Shown: positions 48,505-56,362 of the stretch, in pieces
Layout of the letters: each line of letters begins with the position of its first letter
Position numbering within the stretch: position 1 is the stretch's first letter
From: Ferrimonas lipolytica
Lineage (GTDB): Bacteria; Pseudomonadota; Gammaproteobacteria; Enterobacterales; Shewanellaceae
Direction of reading: 5' to 3'
Length of the DNA: 64,000 nucleotides
Assembly (NCBI RefSeq): GCF_012295575.1
Contig: NZ_CP051180.1
Span: 1,178,001-1,242,000, forward strand
Position numbers and translations under genes: made by a program
Notes under the pieces: generated by a model
What the model was told of the DNA's origin: nothing
The model's database searches: none
What the model saw: only the letters and a program-made list of their open reading frames with translations

Positions 48505-50418
48505 CTAGTTGTCTAACTTATCAGCGTAGTCTTTTGGTGGTGGCGTCCAGGCGCGGTCAGATTTGCTCAGATGATGCTGCCGATCGGCCTGCATAGCCTT
48601 TCTGATGTTATCTTCCAGTTCCATGAACAGCTTACGATAGTTGTTGTCGTAACGACGATCGCCATCTACTTCTGACCAACCTTGGTACATCATGTCAGAG
48701 CTGCGTCGCTCCACATCCATGTAGGTGGCTTTTTGTTGTTCGACATAAAATGGATGCTCCCCTACCTCACGCATAGTTGCAGCACCGAGTTCGAGCGCAC
48801 TATGGAAGGTTTCGCTTTCAATTACGTTTGCGCCAGCCTGTCTTAATAGATAGGAGTGGCCACGGTCAAATGCGCGAGCCAAAATAGTGAGTTTCGGGTA
48901 GGTATGGCGTAGGTAGGCGGTTAATTCAACGGCTTCATCGCGGTTATCGATAGCGATAACGAATGCCTTGGCGTGTTCGATGCCAGCGGTATGCAATAGC
49001 TCCGGTTGAGTTGCATCACCAAAGTAGGCTTTAGTATTAATTTGGCGCATCAGTTCAACCTGTTCCGCTTGGTGGTCAACCACCACCGTAGGAATGTTAT
49101 TGTTGACCAGTAACCGGTTAACTATCTGACCAAAGCGGCCAATACCGGCGATGATAACCGCACCATGATCGTCAATCACATCGGCTTCTTGGTCGTTACT
49201 GGTTTGCTGGTACCGAGGTAGAATGACCTTGTCATATAGGATGAATAGGGTTGGGGTTAAGAACATTGACAGCGCCACAACCAAGCTCAATGTTTCAACT
49301 AGTGGCGCGGCCAAAACGTGATTCTGGGAGCCAAATGACAGCAACACAAAGCCAAACTCACCGGCTTGAGCGAGACTTAAGGTAAATAACCAACCATTGG
49401 CTTTCTTAATGCGAAAGATCTGCGCCAACAGAAACAACACGCCGCCCTTTAACAGCATTAACCCCGCCGTTAACGACACAATGGTAATGAACTGATCTGC
49501 CAGCACGGAAAAATTGATGCCGGCACCAACAGTAATAAAGAACAACCCCAATAGCAGCCCTTTGAACGGACCAATATTGGACTCCAGTTCGTGGCGAAAT
49601 TCACTGTTAGCCAACACTACCCCTGCAAGGAAGGTGCCCAGAGCCGGTGATAGGCCGACTAGGCTCATTAATGCAGCTACGCCGATAACCAACATCAACG
49701 CCGTAGCGGTAAAGAGTTCGCGAACCCCAGCAGCGGCAACAAAGCGCATTAGTGGGCGGGTAAGATAGTGTCCAGCTGCGATGACGGCGACGATGCTTGA
49801 AGCAATAATGGCGACATAAGCCCAAGGGGCAAGCCCTGCAACAAGGCTTAGCTCGTCATGATGTTCGGCACTTTGCGCTAACGCTTCGCCGGCGGCGACC
49901 AATTCTGGAATAGCCAGTAAAGGGATAAAAGCCAGCATTGGAATAACCGCAATATCCTGCAACAGCAGCACCGAGAAGGCGCTTTTGCCACCGTCGGTTC
50001 GCGCTAACCCTTTTTCACTGAAGGTTTGCAGTACAATTGCGGTTGATGACAGTGAAAACAGCAAGCCGATGGTTAAGGCTACTTCCCAGCGTTGGCCTAA
50101 TTTCATTGCTATAAAGGTAACCGCAGCGGTGGTTAGGCCAACCTGCAAGCCACCTAGCCCGATAAGCTTATGGCGCATGCCCCATAGCATCTTCGGTTCT
50201 AATTCGAGGCCGACGAGGAACAGCATCATCACGACGCCAAACTCGGCAAAGTGTTGAATTGCTATAGTTTCATCGCCAACTAAGCCGATTACTGGTCCAA
50301 TGATCACGCCAGCAATCAGGTAGCCAAGTACCGAGCCAAGTCCTAACCTGCGAGCAACGGGCACGGCAATAACGGCGGCAATTAAATAGATAAAGGCTTG
50401 TAATAGGTAACCGGTCAT
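48505..50418 (-). CDS. KefB/KefC-type cation/proton antiporter (CPA2) with TrkA-N domain
   Basis: 637 residues. About 13 membrane segments (residues 1-390, with VLGYLIAGVIIGP and LALTLSLAQAGEFGFVL-like core) are followed by an NAD-binding RCK/TrkA-N domain (AVIIAGIGRFGQIVNRLLVNN) and a charged tail. KefB/KefC efflux potassium in response to glutathione adducts of electrophiles, protecting by cytoplasmic acidification. The partner flavoprotein is encoded just upstream with a 4-bp overlap. Which of KefB or KefC it corresponds to is not decided. Confidence 0.86.
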   Translation of the reverse strand: MTGYLLQAFIYLIAAVIAVPVARRLGLGSVLGYLIAGVIIGPVIGLVGDETIAIQHFAEFGVVMMLFLVGLELEPKMLWGMRHKLIGLGGLQVGLTTAAVTFIAMKLGQRWEVALTIGLLFSLSSTAIVLQTFSEKGLARTDGGKSAFSVLLLQDIAVIPMLAFIPLLAIPELVAAGEALAQSAEHHDELSLVAGLAPWAYVAIIASSIVAVIAAGHYLTRPLMRFVAAAGVRELFTATALMLVIGVAALMSLVGLSPALGTFLAGVVLANSEFRHELESNIGPFKGLLLGLFFITVGAGINFSVLADQFITIVSLTAGLMLLKGGVLFLLAQIFRIKKANGWLFTLSLAQAGEFGFVLLSFGSQNHVLAAPLVETLSLVVALSMFLTPTLFILYDKVILPRYQQTSNDQEADVIDDHGAVIIAGIGRFGQIVNRLLVNNNIPTVVVDHQAEQVELMRQINTKAYFGDATQPELLHTAGIEHAKAFVIAIDNRDEAVELTAYLRHTYPKLTILARAFDRGHSYLLRQAGANVIESETFHSALELGAATMREVGEHPFYVEQQKATYMDVERRSSDMMYQGWSEVDGDRRYDNNYRKLFMELEDNIRKAMQADRQHHLSKSDRAWTPPPKDYADKLDN

Positions 50419-50969
50419 TTGGCTGGCTCCTTGATGAACAATTGCAGATGTTGTTGGCAGTTTTCTAAGTGCCGCTCCAAACTACCATCTTCAGCAGCAG
50501 TCCGAGCACCAAATAGGGTCAGAGGTTGTTGATAGATCATCCCTGTTAGGCTGGCGGTTTGCTCTAATGGCCGCAGCAACTCTTCGATAGAGAAATGATT
50601 GATGCCTTTGTCGCAATAAGCGTCCTTCTTGCCGCCTGCGGAAATCACACAACCAAAACGCTTGCCGTGTAAGGCAGTACCCTCACTGCCGTAGGCAAAG
50701 CCGTACTCGAAAACAAGATCCATCCACTCTTTAAGCAACGATGGCACCGAGTACCAGTACAGTGGGAACTGGAACAGTATAGTGTCGTGCTGTTGCAGCC
50801 GTTGTTGTTCAGCTTCGATGTCGATGTTGAAACGTGGATAGTGGGCATACAGATCGATGGCTGTTACCCCGGGAATTTTTTGCGCTTGTTGGAACAAGGG
50901 TAAGTTGATTTCCGAGTGGCGTAAATTGGGGTGCGCCATTAAGAGCAATACATTGTTCGGTGTGGTCAT
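50415..50969 (-). CDS. KefF/KefG-like NAD(P)H oxidoreductase, antiporter ancillary protein
   Basis: 184 residues of the flavodoxin-2 fold: NVLLLMAHPNLRHSEIN, DLYAHYPRFNIDIEAEQ, FQFPLYWYSVPSLLKEWMDLVF, and GTALHGKRFGCVISAGG. The arrangement and the segments equal KefF and KefG, which bind and activate the antiporter. It overlaps the antiporter gene by 4 bp. ATG 50969 is preferred because it gives the family start and length; 21 further codons upstream are open but lack similarity. Confidence 0.86.
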   Translation of the reverse strand: MTTPNNVLLLMAHPNLRHSEINLPLFQQAQKIPGVTAIDLYAHYPRFNIDIEAEQQRLQQHDTILFQFPLYWYSVPSLLKEWMDLVFEYGFAYGSEGTALHGKRFGCVISAGGKKDAYCDKGINHFSIEELLRPLEQTASLTGMIYQQPLTLFGARTAAEDGSLERHLENCQQHLQLFIKEPAK

Positions 50970-51732
50970 TAGATTAATCCGCTGATTATTGGGCGACATA
51001 TCTGATGACGAGAATAGTGCAAATATGGTCACGTAATCTACGTTACTGGCGCTAATTGATTTCGGCTCTGGTTTCCATTTGTGTGGCGTCGGCGTGCCAC
51101 AACACCGATAGCTATGTGGTGATTTGTCTTAAGTCTACGGCGAAAATGGCTATCGTGGCGGCACGGCGCCCCAATTGACAACATAAATTCTGCTTAAATA
51201 TGCGTTGGTGCTGCCTTGTTGCCAACTAAGTTTATCCTTAATTATTTGTTAGTAATTATATTGGTACCCCTTTAGACAATATGACCCACCCAATTGCGGC
51301 GCTGAATGTCATTCGTGCCAATTATTATTTCAATGGCGTAATCCCGCCTTATAAAAGGTTAAACCGTTTGGATTATTGTCGTCATTACAATGAGTGTTAA
51401 TAGGCTGGTGTTATTTTGTTGCGGCAGGGGCGATTTTAATTGAGACAAATTGTCCAAAGAAAAAAACAATAAGGGTCAAAGTGGCAAGTGCCAACTTAAG
51501 TGTAGTTAAATTAATCTTAAATTGGTTGTTTTTTGCTGCTTAAAATTTGGTCGGGCGAGAAGTAACTTTCGCCTAAAACAAACATGGATAGTGAATGTGT
51601 AAATGGCTTTGTTTGCTTTAAGTTGTTGTTTTAAATTGCCTATATTTGTAGTTGGTAAGGTTTTTGCGATCTTGGGTGCTCGCAAATTTTGTTGTGATTA
51701 GCGATTAATCCTTTCAAGTGATTTTGTGTTGA
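50970..51732. other. AT-rich intergenic region before the hydrogenase promoter
   Basis: About 760 bases with no reading frame of convincing composition, no repeat of the MITE family and no strong hairpin. The first part presumably carries the Kef operon promoter on the minus strand. Confidence 0.45.
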
Positions 51733-51748
51733 TGTGATCAGAATCACT
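51733..51748. promoter_or_regulatory. CRP-type site upstream of the hydrogenase operon
   Basis: TGTGATCAGAATCACT matches TGTGA-N6-TCACA with one change. Its centre is 32 bp upstream of the FNR box centre. Confidence 0.6.
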
Positions 51749-51765
51749 CGTTGCGCAACAAAATA

Positions 51766-51805
51766 TTGATCTCAATCAAGATGTTAACGACAACATTGAT
51801 ACGAT
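51766..51805 (+). promoter_or_regulatory. FNR-type promoter of the hydrogenase operon
   Basis: TTGATCTCAATCAA (51766-51779) is a perfect FNR consensus (TTGAT-N4-ATCAA). TACGAT at 51800-51805 is a plausible -10 element, placing the box about 40 bases before the start, the class II activator position. The transcript would have a leader of about 250 bases. Anaerobic induction is inferred. Confidence 0.8.
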
Positions 51806-52063
51806 TGTTTTAATGCCAATAAAAAGACTCTATAAACGTTAGTTAAGCTACTTTGGAAGCTTTGAATTTGGTTTTGAAATTTATTCATCTCATGCCTTAG
51901 TACTGCTTCTGATTATATTTGGCAGAGAAATAATTTCGAATTCAAATCGCCATCCTAATCAGTAAATATTATCCGCCTTTGTCTATTTGCTCGGTAACTA
52001 TTGTGTTGCTCGGCTGATTGCAAACGGCTTAGAACGACACCAAAAGTGAACAACGAGGTACAC

Positions 52064-52228
52064 ATGCAACGAGTAATTTTGGCCCTATCAGCCAGCTTGC
52101 TTCCATTGACGGCATCAGCCCACGAAGGCCACGGCGCATTCGGCTTATTCCACCACGCCAGTGATCTTATGCCAATTGTGGCAGTTGCAGCAGTCGCATG
52201 GATAGGTTGGCGCTTTATCAAGCGTTAA
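52064..52228 (+). CDS. 54-residue exported membrane small protein, first gene of the hydrogenase operon
   Basis: 54 residues. A signal peptide (residues 1-19, cleavage after TASA) is followed by HEGHGAFGLFHHA and a single membrane segment (about 37-49) ending in RFIKR. Mature residue 1 would be His, and four His lie in the first 12 mature positions. The HEGHG start is reminiscent of the N-terminus of HupE/UreJ nickel permeases, so a metal-capture peptide at the membrane is one possibility. It has GAGG before the ATG, lies 35 bp before the small-subunit start, and shares the FNR promoter. I do not recognise a named family. Confidence 0.7.
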   Translation: MQRVILALSASLLPLTASAHEGHGAFGLFHHASDLMPIVAVAAVAWIGWRFIKR

Positions 52229-52263
52229 CTGGTCGCGCAAAAATTCTAACGGAGGAATGGATT

Positions 52264-53409
52264 TTGGCTAAATATGATGCCCTGATGGCGACATGCCGCA
52301 CTCGAATAGATGAGTTGAAGGCACAAGCTCCCCTAAAAGAAAAATCATTAGACACTCGCATGGAGCAGGATGGCGTTAGCCGCCGTGACTTCATGAAATG
52401 GAGTGCCACCACTGCAGCTGCTTTGGGTCTTCCACTGCAGTTTGCCCCAATGGTTGCTGAAGCAGCAGAGATCGCCGATCGCGTACCGCTGATCTGGTTG
52501 CACCTCGCTGAATGTACCGGCTGCTCTGAGTCACTGATCCGTGCCGATACCCCAAGCATCGACGCCTTGATCTTTGATCATGTGTCACTGGAGTACCACG
52601 AAACTCTAATGGCAGCAGCAGGCTGGCAGGCAGAAGAAAACCTCGAGCACGCGATGACTGCCTATAAAGGCCAGTACATCTTAGCGGTCGAAGGCGCCGT
52701 GCCGACAGCAAATGATGGCCAATTCCTAACAGTTGGCTGTAAAGGCCATACCGGTTTACACATCATCGAAGAAGCGGCTGCTGGCGCGGCGGCGATTGTA
52801 TCGGTTGGAACCTGCGCGGCATTTGGTGGTGTTCAGGCGGCTGCGCCTAACCCAACCGAAGCTAAAGGGGTTGAGGAAGTCATTCACCAGCCAGTGGTTA
52901 ACTTAGGTGGCTGTCCACCAAGCGAAAAGAACATCGTTGGCACGGTGATGTACTTCATCATGTTTGGCCGCTTACCTGCGCTGGACATGTTCGGTCGTCC
53001 AAAGTGGGCTTATGGCGCACGAGTGCATGACAACTGTGAACGTCGCGGCCGGTTTGATGCCGGTGAGTTTGTGGAAACCTTCGGTGACCAAGGAGCGAAA
53101 GACGGTTACTGCTTGTACAAGGTTGGCTGTAAAGGCCCATACACCTATAACAACTGTCCTACTGAACGCTTTAATCACCACGTTTCTTGGCCGGTATTGG
53201 CTGGTCACGGTTGTATCGGCTGTTCTGAGCCGAACTTCTGGGATTCGATGGCTGACTTTGAAAAGCCGCTGGGGCGTCGCGAGCTGCATAGCCTCGACAT
53301 GACTGCCGACAAGATCGGTGGAGCAATCCTAGGGTTGTCAGCGTTAGGTCTTGGCGCCCATGCCGTCGCCAGTGTTGTTGTTACCAAAAAGGAAGAGGCT
53401 AGCAAATGA
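52264..53409 (+). CDS. hyaA: [NiFe]-hydrogenase small subunit with Tat signal
   Basis: 381 residues; carries the three Fe-S clusters that pass electrons from the active site to cytochrome b. The twin-arginine signal is SRRDFMKW, preceded by an unusually long N-region of about 37 residues. Proximal cluster ligands start in ECTGCSES (Cys about 84 and 87), then GTCAAFGG and GGCPPSEKN; medial/distal ligands in HDNCERRGRF, GCKGPYTYNNCP and HGCIGCSEPNFWD. A C-terminal membrane anchor follows (GGAILGLSALGLGAHAVASVVV). The start is taken as TTG 52264, 8 bases after GGAGG; the nearby ATG at 52257 is out of frame and stops at once. It is a membrane-bound group 1 uptake enzyme. Confidence 0.93.
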   Translation: MAKYDALMATCRTRIDELKAQAPLKEKSLDTRMEQDGVSRRDFMKWSATTAAALGLPLQFAPMVAEAAEIADRVPLIWLHLAECTGCSESLIRADTPSIDALIFDHVSLEYHETLMAAAGWQAEENLEHAMTAYKGQYILAVEGAVPTANDGQFLTVGCKGHTGLHIIEEAAAGAAAIVSVGTCAAFGGVQAAAPNPTEAKGVEEVIHQPVVNLGGCPPSEKNIVGTVMYFIMFGRLPALDMFGRPKWAYGARVHDNCERRGRFDAGEFVETFGDQGAKDGYCLYKVGCKGPYTYNNCPTERFNHHVSWPVLAGHGCIGCSEPNFWDSMADFEKPLGRRELHSLDMTADKIGGAILGLSALGLGAHAVASVVVTKKEEASK

Positions 53410-55106
53410 GCAAGCGCGTTGTAGTTGACCCAATCACTCGTATCGAAGGCCACCTGCGGGTGGAAGTCGAAGTAGACGAAAACAATGTGATTACCGATGC
53501 GTGGACCGCCTCCACTTTATGGCGCGGCATCGAAACCATCATGAAAGGCCGTACCCCAATGGATGCGGGCCTATTGGTACAGCGTATCTGTGGCGTATGT
53601 ACCTTCTCTCATTACCGGGCGGGTATCGAAGCGGTAGAAGATGCATTGGATGTAAAAATCCCCAAGAACGCTGAACTATTGCGTACCTTGATGCAGCAAG
53701 CGCTGTACATGCACGACCACGTAGTTCACTTCTACCATCTGCATGCACTGGACTGGGTAGACGTAGTCTCTGCACTCAGCGCCGATCCAGCCAAGGCAGC
53801 TCAAGTTGCAATGAAGTACACCGACAAGCCAATCGCGGCTGGTGAAGGTGACTTACGCGCAACTCAGGAGCGTGTTGCTAAGTTGGTATCGACTGGTAAG
53901 TTAGGTCCTTTTGCTAACGCATACTGGGGCAACCAGACCTACAAGTTGTCGCCAGAGCAGAATTTGATTGCCGTATCTCATTATCTGAAGGCACTCGAAG
54001 TGCAGCGTGTCGCTGCTGAAATGATGGCGATCTTTGGCGGCAAAATGCCACACCCACAATCACTGGTTGTTGGTGGTGTTACCTCCGTTCGAGACATGCT
54101 CTCACCAGCTCGTCTGCAAGAGTTTAAGCACAAACACGGCATCGTAACCGACTTCATTAACCGCGCTTATGTGCCTGATGTTGTTATGGCGGCAGAAGCA
54201 TTTAAGAGCGAAGGCTCTGTCCTTGGTGGTGTTGGTGTTAAGAACTTCTTAGCTACTCAAGATTTCGCGCTCGGTAACGGTAAGTACCTGTTTGAAGGCG
54301 GCGTGATCATGAATGGTGACTTGGCCAACATTCAGCCAATCGATCCAAATGCTATCAAAGAAGACGTTACCCACTCGTGGTATGACGCTAACGATGCACA
54401 ACACCCGTACGACGGTACCACTGATCCTAACTACACCGGTATGATCAAACGTGACACCGTTTACGGTGAGCTGCCAACGTTAGATGAGAAGGGCAAATAC
54501 TCATGGGTTAAATCGCCACGTTACAACGGCGAACCAGTAGAAGTAGGGCCATTGGCTTGTTTATTGGTGAACTACGGTAAAGGCAACAAAGCGGTTGTTG
54601 ATGCAGTTAATGGCTTGTTAGAGCTGACTGGTCTGCCAATCGAAGCGTTGTTCACCACTTTGGGTCGAACCGCTGGTCGTTTGCTGCAAACCAAGTTGGT
54701 TGCTGACTCTGTTGATGAAACCCTCAATGCGCTGATCACCAACCTGTTAGCTGACGAAGCAACCTACGTTGAGCCAGTCATGGACCCAAGTAAAGAGTAC
54801 AAGGGTCACTCTATGATTGAGGCACCACGTGGCATGTTGAGCCACTGGGTACGCATCAAAAATGGCGTGGTTGAAAACTATCAAGCCGTGGTGCCAACCA
54901 CATGGAACTCAGGTCCAATGGACGCCGCTGGTAAGAAGGGCCCATACGAGCTGAGCTTGATCGGAATGAAGCTGGAAGATCCAACCAAGCCGCTGGAAGT
55001 GATCCGCGTGATCCACTCCTTCGACCCTTGTATGGCTTGTGCCGTACACGTAATGGATTTCAAAGGCACCGATCTGGGTGAGTACACCATTAAAGCTGGT
55101 GCTTAA
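53406..55106 (+). CDS. hyaB: [NiFe]-hydrogenase large subunit
   Basis: 566 residues; holds the NiFe(CN)2CO active site. The L1 motif is RICGVCTFSH (Arg60, Cys62, Cys65) and the L2 motif DPCMACAVH (Cys542, Cys545). The C-terminal extension of 18 residues after His548 is removed by the maturation protease encoded downstream. It overlaps the small-subunit gene by 4 bp and has no signal of its own, being exported with its partner through Tat. Full length, no odd residues at the metal ligands. Confidence 0.96.
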   Translation: MSKRVVVDPITRIEGHLRVEVEVDENNVITDAWTASTLWRGIETIMKGRTPMDAGLLVQRICGVCTFSHYRAGIEAVEDALDVKIPKNAELLRTLMQQALYMHDHVVHFYHLHALDWVDVVSALSADPAKAAQVAMKYTDKPIAAGEGDLRATQERVAKLVSTGKLGPFANAYWGNQTYKLSPEQNLIAVSHYLKALEVQRVAAEMMAIFGGKMPHPQSLVVGGVTSVRDMLSPARLQEFKHKHGIVTDFINRAYVPDVVMAAEAFKSEGSVLGGVGVKNFLATQDFALGNGKYLFEGGVIMNGDLANIQPIDPNAIKEDVTHSWYDANDAQHPYDGTTDPNYTGMIKRDTVYGELPTLDEKGKYSWVKSPRYNGEPVEVGPLACLLVNYGKGNKAVVDAVNGLLELTGLPIEALFTTLGRTAGRLLQTKLVADSVDETLNALITNLLADEATYVEPVMDPSKEYKGHSMIEAPRGMLSHWVRIKNGVVENYQAVVPTTWNSGPMDAAGKKGPYELSLIGMKLEDPTKPLEVIRVIHSFDPCMACAVHVMDFKGTDLGEYTIKAGA

Positions 55107-55117
55107 GGAGGTCCATT

Positions 55118-55807
55118 ATGATTCCTGAAACCGACCATCTACCGCATTCGCGCGACTATGTATTTAGTCCTGCAATTCGGATATTTCACTGGCTACGGGC
55201 ATTAGCGATCGTTGTGCTAGTAGCCACCGGTTTCTACATTGCTTGGCCGTTTCTGACCCCTTACGGTGGTTCCGATAACTTGCAGCAAGGTTGGTTCCGC
55301 ATGGCGCACCTGATCTTCGGATTTGTGTTGTGTGCCATTACGGTTATCCGCGCTTACCTGTACTTCTTTTCGAAGAGCGATATTGAACGTCGCTCTTGGG
55401 GGGACGTAATAAGCGTAGACAGCTGGGTGAAGCAGTTATTGTCCTACGTATGGGTGGGTAAGTTACATAAGAAGGGGATCTACGGTCCGCTGCAATACAT
55501 GACTTACCTAGCAACCACCTTAGTGATTGTAGTGATGTGCGTAACAGGCATCGCACTGCACTCCCATGTCTACCACGACGGGGTTGGTGCATTCTTCATG
55601 CCATTCTCTGAGTGGGTAGTCGTGATGTTTGGTGGTTTAGCGCCAGTTCGTGAAATCCACCACATTCTGACTTGGGTGTTTGTTGTCTTTATCGTAATCC
55701 ATGTGTACATGGCGGTATGGTCAGGTATTCGCTTCCGTCATAACTCGGTTGATTCGATTATTTCTGGTTACGACTACCACCCAATGAAAAACGACAAGGA
55801 CCATTAA
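55118..55807 (+). CDS. hyaC: Hydrogenase b-type cytochrome subunit
   Basis: 229 residues with four membrane segments (about 23-43, 65-85, 125-146, 185-205). Heme ligands are expected from RIFHWLRA (TM1), RMAHLIFG (TM2), IHHILTW and VIHVYMA (TM4). It anchors the dimer and passes electrons to the quinone pool. Located 11 bp downstream of the large subunit with AAGGAGGT before the ATG. Confidence 0.93.
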   Translation: MIPETDHLPHSRDYVFSPAIRIFHWLRALAIVVLVATGFYIAWPFLTPYGGSDNLQQGWFRMAHLIFGFVLCAITVIRAYLYFFSKSDIERRSWGDVISVDSWVKQLLSYVWVGKLHKKGIYGPLQYMTYLATTLVIVVMCVTGIALHSHVYHDGVGAFFMPFSEWVVVMFGGLAPVREIHHILTWVFVVFIVIHVYMAVWSGIRFRHNSVDSIISGYDYHPMKNDKDH

Positions 55808-55816
55808 GGACCTGAA

Positions 55817-56347
55817 ATGCCGCAAAAAATCCTGATTCTTGGGATTGGCAACGTACTGTACGCCGATGAGGGCATCGGCGTACATTTTGCCAAGTACTTC
55901 CAAGCCAAATATCAGCTGTCCGGCGAAGCCCAAGTGGACTTCGTCGACGGCGGAACCTTAGCCCAAGCTCTTATTCCAACCATTGCCAAATACGACCACG
56001 TCATTATCTGTGACACGGTTAACTCTAATACGGGAAAGATTGGCGATGCGTTTTTCTTTGATTTTGACAAGGTACCAAACCACATCGACTTTCAAGGCAG
56101 TGCCCATGAAGTTGAGATGCTCCACACCTTAGCAATGATGGACATGGTTGGTGACCGTCCAACCACATACGTACTGGGCGTAATCCCAGAAGTGCTCGAA
56201 GCGATGAGCTTTGCTCTTACGCAATCAATTATTGATGCGGTTCCTGCGATGGAAGATACGCTGTGTAAGCACTTGAGTAGTTTAGGAATGACCTGCACTC
56301 AACAAGCTGAACCAGATATCCAAGCTATCGCCCACGCCTCCGTCTAA
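55817..56347 (+). CDS. hyaD: Hydrogenase maturation endopeptidase (HyaD/HybD family)
   Basis: 176 residues; removes the C-terminal extension of the large subunit after nickel insertion. The nickel-contacting residues are visible: Glu in LGIGNVLYADEGIG, Asp in VIICDTVNS and His in GSAHEVEML. Family length is normal. It lies 9 bp after the cytochrome gene. Confidence 0.93.
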   Translation: MPQKILILGIGNVLYADEGIGVHFAKYFQAKYQLSGEAQVDFVDGGTLAQALIPTIAKYDHVIICDTVNSNTGKIGDAFFFDFDKVPNHIDFQGSAHEVEMLHTLAMMDMVGDRPTTYVLGVIPEVLEAMSFALTQSIIDAVPAMEDTLCKHLSSLGMTCTQQAEPDIQAIAHASV

Positions 56348-56362
56348 CAGCTGAGTGTCACC

